Assembly: GCA_020912385.1 (NCBI GenBank)
Contig: CP087221.1
Coordinates: 1 to 64,000 of the forward strand
Length of the DNA: 64,000 nucleotides
Source of the DNA: Neofusicoccum parvum
Taxonomy: Eukaryota > Ascomycota > Dothideomycetes > Botryosphaeriales > Botryosphaeriaceae
Direction: 5' to 3'
Position numbers and translations under genes: made by a program. The notes below the pieces were generated by a model that did not search any database, was not told the DNA's origin, and worked only from the letters and a program-made list of their open reading frames with translations. Positions 1 through 10,989 of this stretch are shown one piece after another (the stretch's first letter is position 1; every line of letters begins with the position of its first letter).

Positions 1-119
1 AACCCTAACCCTAACCCTAACCCTAACCCTAACCCTAACCCTAACCCTAACCCTAACCCTAACCCTAACCCTAACCCTAACCCTAACCCTAACCCTAACC
101 TAACCTAACCTAACCTAAC
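1..119 (+). repeat. Telomere, (CCCTAA)n, left chromosome end
   Basis: Sixteen perfect AACCCT hexamers fill positions 1 to about 98. About four AACCT pentamers follow up to 119, where unique sequence starts. The C-rich strand reads 5' to 3' into the window, so this is the left physical end of a chromosome with the TTAGGG-type telomere usual in filamentous fungi. The pentamer run marks the inner, degenerate edge of the telomere. Confidence 0.98.
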
Positions 120-974
120 TTTTAATTTATTCTATTATCTTTTATTCTTCTTCTATTATTTTTTTTTCTACTTCTACTTCTAGTTCTACTTCTACTTCTT
201 TTTTTTCTTTTTCTTTTTTTTCTTCTTTTTCTTCTTCTTCTTCTAGCTTTACTTCTAGTTTTAACTCTTTTAATTCTAGTTCTAATTCTAGTCCTAGTTT
301 TATTTTCCTACTACTATTATTATGTATATTACTCTTATTCTAGTTAAAATTACTAATCCTCACTCTACTTAAAATTACTAACCCTCACCCTAGTTTAAAA
401 TTACTATCCCTCACCCTCACCCTCACCCTCACCCTAGTCTAAAATTACTAACTCTTATCCTACTTTTACCAACTATAAAAACTTTTATATTAAATTATTA
501 TTCTCTATTTCTATTATCTCTTACTTTTCCTTCTATTTAATTTCTTCTCTTTTATACTTTTAAATTATTTTTTATCAACTATACTATAGTAGTTTAATAA
601 TCTATCTATTACTTCTTTTTACTTCTTCTAGTTCTAGTTCTAGTTCTACTTCTTCTAGTTCTACTTCTTCTAGTTCTAGTTCTACTTCTTCTAGTTCTAC
701 TTCTTCTAGTTCTACTTCTACTTCTTCTAGTTCTACTTCTTCTAGTTCTACTTCTTCTAGTTCTACTTCTTTTAAACCCACCTACCTTCTACCTCTTTTA
801 TATTACTTAATATTTATTATTTAATTCTATAAAAATACCCCTCTATTAATATTTACTTGATTTATCTCACCCTTATTTTTACTTATTACTAGTTATTATA
901 GTATTTAAAACTTCCTCTTTATTCTACTATCTTTTTTATTTTTATTTTAATTTTTATTTTTTATTTTTTATTTT
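120..974. repeat. Pyrimidine-biased subtelomeric low-complexity DNA
   Basis: The + strand is almost only C and T, with TTCTAG, TACTTC and CTAGTT microrepeats (dense at 615-775). At 352-450 there are 26-bp units of the form AAAATTACTAACCCTCACCCT, a telomere-like phrase that recurs at 2249-2345 and 4318-4425. No gene is visible. The strand asymmetry and the excess of CTAG fit old RIP-type decay of repeated DNA. Confidence 0.7.
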
Positions 975-1165
975 ATTTTTCTCTACCCTTCCTATCAGCT
1001 ATAAAAGCTTCTAAGCTAAGTTATTACTCTCGAGCTTATCCTTTCTCTATGTCTATTTAAGATATCTTAGTAACTTATCTTTATCTTTATTCTTATCCTC
1101 TACTACTAGTTATTCTTACTTCTACTTCTCTCTCTTCTAGCCGCTATAACCTCTACTAACTCTAA
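975..1165 (-). pseudogene. Remnant of TLH gene 3' end (copy 1, most decayed)
   Basis: This stretch aligns base for base with the TLH 3' end at about 5350-5540 and with its copy at about 3070-3260, over the segment reading CCTATCAGC.ATAAAA..CTC.AG. Nearly all differences are C-to-T or G-to-A, for example AGCCAT to AGCTAT and CCGAGCC to CTAAGCT. No reading frame survives. It is the outermost and most degraded of three tandem copies of the helicase 3' end. Only the end of the gene is present, and the copy breaks off just before the GC-rich units that start at 1181. Confidence 0.6.
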
Positions 1166-1180
1166 CTACCTCCTTCTACC

Positions 1181-1780
1181 AACCCTAACTGCCTCCGGCG
1201 GCCGGCTGAGCCGGGCTCTTTACTGACGGGTTAGTGGGCCTAACCCCTCCAACTACCTCCCTCTACCAACTCTAACTACCTCTCTCCATCAACCCTAACT
1301 GCCTCCGGCGGCCGGCTGAGCCGGGCTCCTCTCGGACGGGTTAGTGGGCCTAACTCTCTACCTTTACTCCTTCCCTCCACCTCTACTCCACTCCATCAAC
1401 CCTAACTGCCTCCGGCGGCCGGCTGAGCCGGGCTCTTTACTGACGGGTTAGTGGGCCCAACCCCTCCAACTACCTCCCTCTACCAACCCTAACTGCCTCC
1501 GGCGGCCGGCTGAGCCGGGCTCCTCTCGGACGGGTTAGTGGGCCTAACCCTCCACCTTCACTCCTTCCCTCCACTCCTTCCCTCCACTTCACTCCACTCC
1601 ATCAACCCTAACTGCCTCCGGCGGCCGGCTGAGCCGGGCTCTTTACTGACGGGTTAGTGGGCCCAACCCCTCCAACTACCTCCCTCTACCAACCCTAACT
1701 ACCTCTCTCTATCAACCCTAACTGCCTCTAGCGGCCGGCTGAGCCGGGCTCTTTACTAACGGGTTAGTGGTGGGTCTAAT
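1181..1780. repeat. Six GC-rich subtelomeric units with inner palindrome
   Basis: Six units start with AACCCTAACT at 1181, 1291, 1398, 1485, 1604 and 1714. Each has a core of about 60 bp: GCCTCCGGCGG, then the palindrome CCGGCTGAGCCGG, then GCTC, then CGGGTTAGTGG. Two spacer versions exist: CTTTACTGA in units 1, 3, 5 and 6, and CTCTCGGA in units 2 and 4. Units 1-5 therefore form A-B dimers of about 210 bp. The core is far more GC-rich than the DNA around it and has escaped most C-to-T decay. Each core is bracketed by CCCTAAC on the left and GGGTTAG on the right, that is, by inverted telomere hexamers. Units are separated by CTCCACTCC-type spacer. Confidence 0.9.
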
Positions 1781-2248
1781 CTCTCTCTATTTTATTACTC
1801 TCTATTCTTCTAATAACCCTAACCCTAACTCCAACCCTCGACGTCGATATCTCCTGCTGTGCAGGAGTTTGTTAGTTCTAGTTATAATTCTACTTCTACT
1901 TCTACTATTACTTCTACTATTACTTCCTAGTTCTACTTCTAGTTCTTAGTTCTAGTTCTACTTTTAATTCTACTTCTAGTCCTACTTTTAATTCTATTTC
2001 TAGTTCTACTTTTAATTTTCTATTTCTAGTTCTACTTCTAGTTTTACTTCTACTTCTTTTTTTTTCTAGCTTTACTTCTAGTTTCAACTCTTCTAATTCT
2101 AATTCTAGTTCTAGTTCTAGTTCTAGTTCTAGTCCCTAGTTCTAGTTCTAGTTCTAGTTCTAGTCCCTAGTTCTAGTCCCTAGTTCTAGTTCTAGTTCTA
2201 GTTCTAGTCCCTAGTTCTAGTCCCTAGTTCTAGTTCTAGTTCCTATTT
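1781..2248. repeat. CTAGTT-type microsatellite block
   Basis: Irregular runs of TAGTTC and CTAGTCC make up 1870-2240. The short open frames here translate to homopolymer-like Leu/Ser and are not genes. Nothing else is visible. Confidence 0.7.
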
Positions 2249-2345
2249 AAAATTACTAACCCTCACCCTAATCTAAAATTACTAACCCTCACCCTAGTCT
2301 AAAATTACTAACCCTCACCCTAGTCTAAAATTATCAACTCTTATT
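2249..2345. repeat. 26-bp telomere-like repeats, second block
   Basis: Three to four units contain ACTAACCCTCACCCTAGTCT, alternating with TAAAATT. The same unit occurs at 352-450 and 4318-4425. It always lies on the telomere side of a CTAG block, so it marks the same point in each copy of a tandemly repeated subtelomeric module. Confidence 0.75.
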
Positions 2346-2439
2346 CTACTTTTACTACCTCTATTTCTATTATATCTTTTACTTTCTTTCTATTTAATTT
2401 CTTCTCTTTTATACTCTTCTTCTTCTTCTTCTACCTTCC

Positions 2440-2755
2440 TTTATTTAGTTCTAGTTCTTCTAGTTCTTCTAAAATTCTACTTCTATTTCTAGTTCTAACT
2501 TTTAATTCTAGTTACTTCTACTTCTTTCTAGTTCTTCTAGTTCTTCTAGTTCTTCTAGTTCTTCTAGTTCTTCTAGTTCTTCTAGTTCTTCTAGTTCTTC
2601 TAATTTTATTTCTACTTCTACTTCTACTTCTACTTCTACTTCTACTTCTACTTCTGGTTTTAACTCTAGTTTTAACTCTAGTTTTAATTCTAGTTCTAGC
2701 TTTAATTCTAGTTCTAGTTCTAGTTCTAGTTCTAGTTTTTTTTTAAAATCCATCT
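2440..2755. repeat. (GTTCTTCTA)n minisatellite
   Basis: About eight GTTCTTCTA units (2527-2600) are followed by TACTTC and TTTAACTCTAG units. On the minus strand they translate to Glu-Leu repeats, which is only a by-product of the 9-bp unit. A longer version lies at 4890-5000 in the next module. Confidence 0.85.
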
Positions 2756-3057
2756 TTTACCTCTTCTATATATATTACTTAATATTCGTATTTAATTCCA
2801 CTCAATTCTATTTATATAGTAATACTTATCCAGCTATTATTATTTCTAAAATAAACTGGTACTTACTATTTATTTATTTGTTTATTTATTTATTCATTTA
2901 TTCTTTTTAAATCCATCTTTCTTATTTATTTCTACCTACTCTTTTTCAACTATTACTTCTTTCTCTATTAGTTCTAAAATTTTACTAGCTCTCTCTACCT
3001 ACTAGCTAGTCCTATCCATCTATTTCCATTAGCTCTATTACTTTCCTACCCCTCTTC

Positions 3058-3963
3058 CTACTCCTCTATTAAGCTCTCCACCCTTCCTGTCAGCCATAAA
3101 AACTCTCGAGCCAAGTTATTGCTCTCAAGCTCGTCCTTCCTCCATGCCTGTCCAAGATATCCTAGTAGTCTATCTTTATCTTCATCTCCATCTCCATCTC
3201 CATCTCCATCTCCATCCTCTACCGCTGCCGCCACTGCCGCCGCTACCACTCCTCCTACTACTTCCTTCTCTCCTAGCCGTAACAACCACCTCTTCCACAC
3301 CCTTTGATACCCGTGCTTGATCCCGTACAACGTACCAATCATCACCCCGAAGAACTGGCACTCGCTGCCCTGAACCTGCCGCCACCCCTGCCTACCATTA
3401 CTCTCCCACCTGTTGCAGATTGCCTGTGGTACCCCGCAGCGAAAGCAGCCCGAGTACCTCTCAAACCTGATTCTTCCCTGCATCTCGCGCCTCTCCCCAT
3501 CTGCCTGCCTACCCCGCTCTGTTGGACAGTGGCTAACACTGTGCTGGTCTTCCCTACCCGCTGCCTTGCACACTAAACACACCCTCTTCCACCTCTGCAG
3601 CTTTCTCTGAAGCAGTTCTGCATCTGTATACACCTATTATGTCTGCCTGGCCTGCCTTACCCTTATTCCTACCTGCTGCTGCTGCTGCTGCCTTCGAAAC
3701 TCCTACCTGTCTAATTCTCTTTATTACGTACTCTGCTCTTCCTTCCAACTTCCCTGCCGACTTTCCTGCTGATTTTCCTGCTGTATTCTCTACTGCTCTT
3801 CTTGCTACGTCCTCTGCTGCTCTCTTTACTACTGCTCCTACTACTACTGCTGCTTTCTTTACTGCTCCCTTTGCTGCTACTGCTCCTACTGCCACTACTG
3901 CTTTCTTTACTACTCCCTTTGCTGCGTCCTCTCCTGCTCTCTTTGCTGCTGCTGCTGCTCCCT

Positions 3964-3995
<32 letters not shown>

Positions 3996-4315
3996 AGTAG
4001 TGCTCCCTCTGCTGCTACTGCTACTGGTGCTCCCTCTACTGCTCCCTCTGCTACTCCCTCTACTACGTCCTCTCCTACTCCCTTTCCTACTGTAGTTGCT
4101 GCTGCTCCCTCTGCTACATCCTCTCCTACTCCCTTTACTATTACTGCTGCTAGTGCTTCCTCTACTACTAGTCCTGCTGCTATCCTAGCTGCTACTACTA
4201 CCATCGTTGCCCTAAGCTGCTGCCAGTCCTACTACTATCCTGGCTACTACTACTACTACTGCTGCCGCTGCTGCCGCCACTGCTGCCACCGCCACTACCA
4301 CCACTACCACTATAT
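3058..4315 (-). pseudogene. TLH gene 3' fragment (copy 2): C-terminal Cys cluster
   Basis: On the minus strand, 3633-3058 encodes the C-terminal end of a telomere-linked RecQ-type helicase. It starts YTDAELLQRKLQRWK and carries two cysteine pairs (CLVC..H..C and CFRCGVPQAIC) that look like a zinc-binding cluster. It matches the C-terminus of the full-length gene (5871-5317) residue for residue over most of its length. Upstream (3640-4315) is the Gln/Ala-rich coding linker, here expanded CTG/TGC repeats read in other frames. The helicase motifs are missing, so this is a 5'-truncated copy. It keeps CAG where the full-length copy has a TAG stop (5614), which shows the direction of that mutation. 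Confidence 0.8.
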
Positions 4316-4317
4316 AC

Positions 4318-5316
4318 ATCACCCTCACTCTACTCAAAATTACTAACCCTCACCCTACTCAAAATTACTAACCCTTACCCTACTTAAAATTGCTAACCCT
4401 CATCCTACTCAAAATTACTATCCCTCACCCTACTCTTACTAACTGTTAAAAACTCCTATATTAAATTATTACTCTCTACTTTTAAATCTATTATTCTTCT
4501 TCTAGTTCTTTTAGTTCTAGTTTTAGTTCTACCTCTAGTTTTAACTCTAGTTCTAGTTCTAGTTCTAGTTCTAGTTCTAGTTCTAGTTCTAGTTCTAGTT
4601 CTAGTCTTAGTTTCTAATTCTAGTTTTAGTTCTAGTTCTTCTAATTCTAGTTCTACTTCTTCTAGTTCCTTCTAGTTTTTTTTTTTTTTTTTTTTTTTTC
4701 TTTTTTAATTCTTCTAGTTCTTCTAGTTCCTTTAGTTCTACCTCTAGTTCTAGTCTTAATTTCTAATTCTAGTTTTAGTTTTAGTCCTTCTAATTCTTTT
4801 TTAATTCTTTTAGTTCTTCTAGTTCTTTTAATTCTAGTTCTACTTCTTCTAGTCCTTCTAGTTTTTTTTGTTTTTTTTTTTTTTGTTTTTTTTAATTCTT
4901 CTAGTTCTTCTAGTTCTTCTAGTTCTTCTAGTTCTTCTAGTTCTTCTAGTTCTTCTAGTTCTTCTAGTTCTTCTAGTTCTTCTAGTTCTTCTAGTTCTTC
5001 TAATTCTACTTCTACTTCTAGTTTTAATTCAAGTTTTAATTCTAGTTCTACCTCTAGTTTCAACTCTAGTTTTAATTCTAGTCCTAGCTTTAATTCTAGT
5101 TCTAGTTCTTTTAAATCCATCTTTCACCTCTTTTATATATCACTTTATATCTGTATTCAATTCCATTTAATTCTACTCATATAGTACATCCAGTTATTAT
5201 TATTCCTAAAAATCTATCTTTCTTGTTTATTCCCACTCTTTTCAACTATTACTCCTCTATTAGTTCCATCTTACTAGCTCTACCTACTAGCTAGCCCTAT
5301 CTATCTATTAGCTTTA
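4318..5316. repeat. 26-bp telomere-like units plus (TTCTTCTAG)n block
   Basis: This repeats the order seen at 2249-2755: 26-bp CTAACCCTCACCCT units (4318-4425), then CTAGTT runs, poly-T, and about 13 units of TTCTTCTAG (4890-5005), then CTAGTTTTAA units. It lies between TLH copy 2 and the full TLH gene, so the pair [repeat block + TLH 3' end] is tandemly repeated with a step of about 2.1-2.3 kb. No gene is supported. Confidence 0.8.
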
Positions 5317-8300
5317 TTATCTCCCTACTCCTCTCTCCTCTATTAAGCTCTCCACCCTTCCTATCAGCCATAAAAACTCCCGAGCCAAGTTATTACTCTC
5401 GAGCTCGTCCTTCCTCCATACCTGTCTAAGATATCCTAGCAGTCTATCTTTATCTTCATCTCTATCCTCTACCGCCGCCGCCGCTACTCCCGCTCCTACT
5501 ACTTCCTCTCCTAGCCGTAATAACCACCTCTTCCACACCGTCTTATACCCGTGCTTGATCCCGTATAATATACCAATTATCACCCCGAAGAACTGGTACT
5601 CGCTGCCCTGAACCTACCGCCACCCCTGCCTACCATTACTCTCCCATCTATTGCAGATTGCCTGTGGTACCCCGCAGCGAAAGCAGCCCGAGTACCTCTC
5701 AAACCTGATTCTTCCCTGCATCTCGCGCCTCTCCCCATCCGCCTGCCTACCCCGCTCTGTTGGACAGTGGCTGACGCTGTGCTGGTCTTCCCTACCTGCT
5801 GCCTTACATACTAAACATACCCCCTTCCACCTCTGCAGCTTTCTCTGAAGTAGTTCTGCATCTGCATACACCTGTTGTGTCTGCCTGGCCTGCCTTGCCC
5901 TTATTCCTACCTGCTGCTGCTGCTGCCTTTAAAACTCCTGCCTGTCTGATTCTCTTTGTTGCGCATTCTGCTCTTCCTCCTGCTGTCTTTCCTGCTGACT
6001 TTCCTGCCGACTTTCCCGCTGATTTTCCTGCTGCTTCTCTCTTTGCTGCTGTCGTATCCTCTGCTGCTGCTCTCTTTGCTGCTGATTTTCCTGCTGCCGC
6101 ATCCTCTACTGCTGCTCTCTTTGCTGCTGCTCCCTCCACTGCTGCCCCTGCTGCCGCTGCTGGTACTGGTCTACCCTCTGTTCTTCCTCTACCTCCCTGT
6201 CTACCTCTTCCACCTCATCTACCTCTTCCACCTCATCTACCTCCTCTACCTCCTCCTCCTCATTATTATCATTATTATCATCATCCGTGATCTCTCGCCT
6301 AGACTCCCTGCTCCTTCTACAAAAATCACACTTTTCTTCCCCCTCCTCCTGCCTGCATTCTATCCGCCTAAAACTACCATCTAAAAACTCGTCCATCACC
6401 GTTCTCCTACACAGTCCCCCATCTAGATACTGCCTTACCAGCCGGTCATCGCTCTTCTCCCCCCCCTGAACCATCACTGCTCTGCTGGCCAGTCCATCCC
6501 TTCCCGCCCTGCCGCTCTCCTGCGCGTAGTCCAGAAAATCCCGCGGCTCATCCGTGTGGATGATGAGCCTGATGCCTGGAATGTCAATCCCCATGCCCAG
6601 CGCGCTGGTGGCCACCACTACACGCACCACTCCCGCCTTGAAGTCCTCTAGCACCTCCTTCTTCCTAGCTTCTGATATCTTGCTGTAAAATGCCTCGCAC
6701 TGGAACAGCCCTGCGTCCACCAAGCTCTTCACCCTGGTCACTGTGTTGCAGTAGATGACCACCTTTCCTTCTACCGTTGCCTGTAGTTCCTCTTCCACCA
6801 TCTCTTCTATTTTCCTATTCTGCGCCTCCTTCCCTCCTTGTCTTCCTCGCCATCCTCCCCCTCTCCCTCCTCCCCCTCCTCCCCCTCCTCTCCCTCCTCT
6901 CCCTCCTCTCCCTCCTCCATTCTCCACCTCCACCTCCAACTCCACCCCCACCACCTGGTAGCTGATGTTTCTGCGGGTAGTAACCGCCCTGAACACCACC
7001 ACCTCGGCCGCAGTCCAGCCCATCCTGCGCCACAGCTCAGCCTCTTTGCTGGGTGGTAGCGTTGCTGTGAGCAGAACCATCTGCGTTTCTGCCGCCATAA
7101 GCTTCCCCAGCTGCTGCAGCTGCTTACGGAAGTCCACCTGGTCGTTCAGCACCACGTGGCACTCGTCGATGATGATCCTGTCCAGCTGCCTCATCGCCCT
7201 GAGCCGGTTTAAAAACGTCATGAACTCGTCGCTCAGTGCTGCCTCTGGCGTGACCAGCACGATGGACTCCGCGTCTGGTGGCCGCCTCGCCTCCTATTCT
7301 GCACAGCTAATGCCCAGCTTGCTGCAGCGCTCTTTCATGTCCGCTCGCAGCGCGATGAGTGGTACTACCACTACCGTCGTTCCTCCTGGCTCCGTCCAAG
7401 CTGGCAGCATGAACAAGATGCTTTTCCCAGCTCCGGTTGGCATCACTGCCACCACCGGGCTCACTCCAGCCTAGATGGCGGTCACTGCCTCTTCCTAGAC
7501 GCTGCGGAACTCGGCTTTCTTTCCCATCAACCTTTGCAGCTGCTCCTTCGCGTTGGCCCTCTTCAGCCTCGCCCAGCGGTCTAGCCGCTCCTCGTCCGCG
7601 TCGTCCTCAAACGGGCAGCGCTTTCTCTTCCTAGAAGCCGGTTCCTGGCTTTTAAATGCCGACTAGAAGCCTAAGAAGCGGTGCTAGTCGGTGCTGGAAG
7701 CGCGGAACAGCAGCCTCTTCTCCGCCACCACGCCCGCCTGCTCCATCATCCCACGCGCGTAGATCAAGCCCGCGGTGTGGGATGTGTGTCCTGCCTAGGC
7801 GTCTGCAATGGCTGCTGCTGCCCGGTCTTCTCCCTCCACCTCCATCTGCTGCTGCTGCTCCTGCTCATTCCCATTCTCTCCTCCCCCCTCCTCATCTACC
7901 CTGAACGCGCTGGAGCCGCGCATGAACCGCCTGCTGATGCCGATGGCGACGTCCCTGTACGCTCTGACCGTCAGCTCCTGGCCTAAGCCGATCCTGCTCT
8001 CCTTCTTCATCGCCTCCCTCATGCGCTCCGTCGTCCACCTCTTCTCCCCCGCCTCCGCCGGCCACATGTGGGCCGAGATCTGCTGGCTCCCACCTCGCAC
8101 CGCTGCCAGCATGCGCTGGTGGAATGGCAAGACTAGCCACAGATACCACACCACCAGCTCCCCCACCTCCCTGGGCAGATACCTGTGGATCACCTTGACA
8201 TCCCCGGACATGGCGTAGCCCTTGTGGTAGCGCGTGACGAACACGACTAGCCCGTCCTCCACGAAGATGTTGCGGTGCCCTCCCTTGGCCGTGTTGCTGT

Positions 8301-10672
8301 GCCTGATGCTGAGAATCTCCGGCCCTCTCGCCGGCTGCCCACCGGTGATGTGCATCAGCAGCAGCAGCTTCTCCCTGAACTCGGCCACCTGCGCTGCATA
8401 TGCATCCACCGCCTGCCTGCTGATGCCTGAGCTCGTGTTTTTCCTGGTGAACCTCTTCCTCACAGCAGTGATTCCCATGATCCTGTTGAACAGCCAAGTG
8501 TTCCCGTCTGCTAGCAGCCTGGTGCGCTGGTCCCGCAGAAAGCTCCACCCTCTGCGCTCCTCGGCTGGGTTGTCCCTGATGGAATGCCACGGCACTGCTG
8601 GCACGTCCATTTCCCCATGCTCTTTCTTGTGGCTGCTGTGGCCGCCAAACAGCAGCTCCTGGAGCAGCAGCTGGCGACTGTCGTTCAGCAAGCCGTGCAC
8701 CATGCCCCTGAACTTGGCCATGGTGAACTGGATGCCCTGGTACAGCAGCTGCTCCCGCCCATTCCATCCCACATGGCCCTTGGTGGTGGTGTTGTAGTGG
8801 ATCTTCATCCCATAAGTGCGCAGATCCAGTATCCACTGCATGGGACTGTGGCTGCCTCGGATCATGAAGCTGTCCATCATCTTGGTCACCAGCTCCAAGC
8901 AGCTCATCTTCATCTGGCTGCGCTGGCTGCGCTGGCTGCGCTGGCTGCGCTTGCTGCGCCCACTGCTGTCCCTGGCGCTGCCCTGGCCGCTGTTCCTGCT
9001 GCTGCCCTGGCCGCTGCTGGTCCTGCTGCTGGCGCTGTCCTGGCCACTGCTGCTCTGGCCGGCGCTGCTCTGGCTGCTGCTGCTCCTGCCGCCCTGGCTG
9101 CGCCCGCTGCGCCCACTGCTGTCCCTGGCGCTGCCCTGGCCGCTGTTCCTGCTGCTGTCCTGGCCACTGCTGCTCTGGCCGGCGCTGCCCTGGCCGGCGC
9201 TGCCCTGGCCGGCGCTGCTCCTGCTGCCCTGGCTGCTGCTGCTGCTCCTGCCGCCCTGGCTGCGGCTGCTGCTACTGCTGCTGCCAGCATCGCCTCCACC
9301 ATAACCGCCAGCGCCGTCCTCCTCCTCCTCCTCCTCCTCCTCCTCCTCCTCCTCCTCCTCCTCCTCCTCCTCCTCCTCCTCAAAGTCCCATGCGCTGCCC
9401 CCACTGCTGAACTCCTCCCCACCATCCTCCTCCCCTTCTGCTGCTGCTGCTGCTGCTGCTGGACCCACCATCTCCAGCGCCTTCTGCACCACCATGAAGC
9501 GCCCCACCTTGATGATGGCCGACAGAATCGCAGTGTACAGACCCGGCTCCCTCCAGCCGGTGGGCGTGACCCCCTGCACCGCCAGAGCGCAGACCAGAGC
9601 GCTGTCGTACTCGCGCTGCGTGATCCTCTGGTTCAGCAGTTCAATGCAAAAGTCCAAGCACGCCTTCTGGATCCCGGACAGCTTTGGTGGCAGCTGCTGC
9701 TGCTGCTGCTCTTCTGAATCAGCTCCTTCTTCTTCATTATCATCATTATCACTTCTTCCTCCCTCTTCTTCCTCGCTTCCTTCATCTCTTCCTCCCCCTT
9801 CTTCTTGCTTTGCAGCTTGCTCCGCCTCCTCCATCAGCCTAGTGAACGCCCTGGACTGCCTGCGGGTGAACCTGTACTCTGGCCTTCTCCAGTCATGCTC
9901 TTCCTGCTGCTGCCCCTGCTGCTGCTGCCGCTGCTGCTGCGTCCTGACGAAGAACATCAGCACCTGCTTCCACGCCCTCGACCTGTCCGCGACCGCGTTT
10001 TCCTCCATGTACGGCTGCAGCGGGTGGTACCGGTTCTGGTGCTTCTCCGTCCTCATCAGCTCCATGCGGATGAATATGCCGACCTGCTGGGTCACCGCCT
10101 GCTGGCCGATGCGCGCAACCTCGTCCATGGCTTTCCAGATGGCCGCTGCCGCCGGCTCCTCCTCCTCCTCTGGCCTGTCCGGGTTGGCGTTGGGCTCCTC
10201 AACCGACGCTAGCAGATCGTCGCGGTCCAGCCGCGCCAGATACGGCAGCCACTGCGTCCTGTCCAGCCACGGGCTGACCTCGTCCTTCTCTCCTTCCTCG
10301 ATGGTGGCCCGGGCCCGCTTCTCCAGCTCCTCCCAGTTCTGGTTCGCCTTGTTCCACGCCTGCTGCCACAGCTGCTCCCCTCCTCCCTCCCCTCTCTCCC
10401 CTCCCTCCTGGGCGGGCTGCGCCTGGTCCTCCTGCTGCGCTTGCTCCTCTGGCTGGCACACTTCAAAGTACTGCGAGCCGTGGAAGGTGGGGAAGAAGCG
10501 CTGGCAGTAGACCTGCTTTACCGCCTCTTGGAACCTCTTATTCAACCCCTCTTCCACCATCCTGCTCTGCCGGCCTTTGCCTCCTCCAATCGACCATCCG
10601 TGCTCGGTGCGCCAGTGCTCTTTCATCATCCTTTCATTCCTGCAGACGTACTGGCAGCTGCTACTATTACTG

Positions 10673-10718
<46 letters not shown>

Positions 10719-10989
10719 GGTCCTTCTGGCACAGCAGCCCGTCCTTGAACAGTGGCAGCTCTGTGACGGGCCGTTGCACCCGGGCTGGCACTTCCAGCTC
10801 GCTCGAGAATGCAATCAAGCCATGCCAGCTTCTAACCTCACCACCGACCAGCTCCGCCTGCTTCCGGCCCATCCGGTGGTGTTTCCCCCGCAGATGGCCT
10901 TCCACCTGGTCCGGCCAGACGGCGTGCCGGCACTCCCTGCAGATCGCGAGCCGGTATTCCGCCTGGTGATAAAAGTACGCTGTCGCCAT
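5317..10989 (-). pseudogene. Telomere-linked helicase (TLH): OrsD zinc finger, recombinase-like domain, RecQ-type helicase
   Basis: One frame of 1,891 codons runs from ATG 10989 to a stop at 5317 without a frameshift, but nine in-frame stops break it: TAG at 7795, 7684, 7663, 7495, 7471, 7294, 6106 and 5614, and TAA at 5929. Order of domains: N-terminal C2H2-like OrsD/DUF3505-type finger (CRECRHAVWPDQVEGHLRGKHH), a second C..C..H..H finger near residue 115-135, acidic and Ser/Gly-rich repeats (about 540-720), a domain with TGGQPARGPEILSIR (about 880), HRYLPREVGE (about 934) and VRAYRDVA (about 1008), then helicase motifs PTGAGKS (about 1184), DECH (about 1275), TAT, ATSALGMGID and QESGRAGRDG, a Gln-rich linker, and a Cys cluster at the C-terminus. 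RecQ-type TLH genes are a known fungal subtelomeric family. The gene is dead unless the TAGs are read through. The recombinase-like reading of the middle domain is inference. Confidence 0.88.

Noticed and set aside
2508..2753. Minus-strand ORF rich in Glu-Leu
   Set aside because: It is the translation of a TTCTAG-type microsatellite. Similar frames at 4662-5120 and 4868-5170 have the same cause.
3639..4346. Ala/Thr/Leu-rich ORFs on both strands
   Set aside because: CTG/ACT triplet runs give open frames in several phases. They are the shadow of the Gln-rich linker of the helicase copy.
8584..9717. Plus-strand ORF of 377 aa (and 10441-11001)
   Set aside because: Antisense to the TLH coding sequence. 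Open only because of GC-rich repeats, with no domain.
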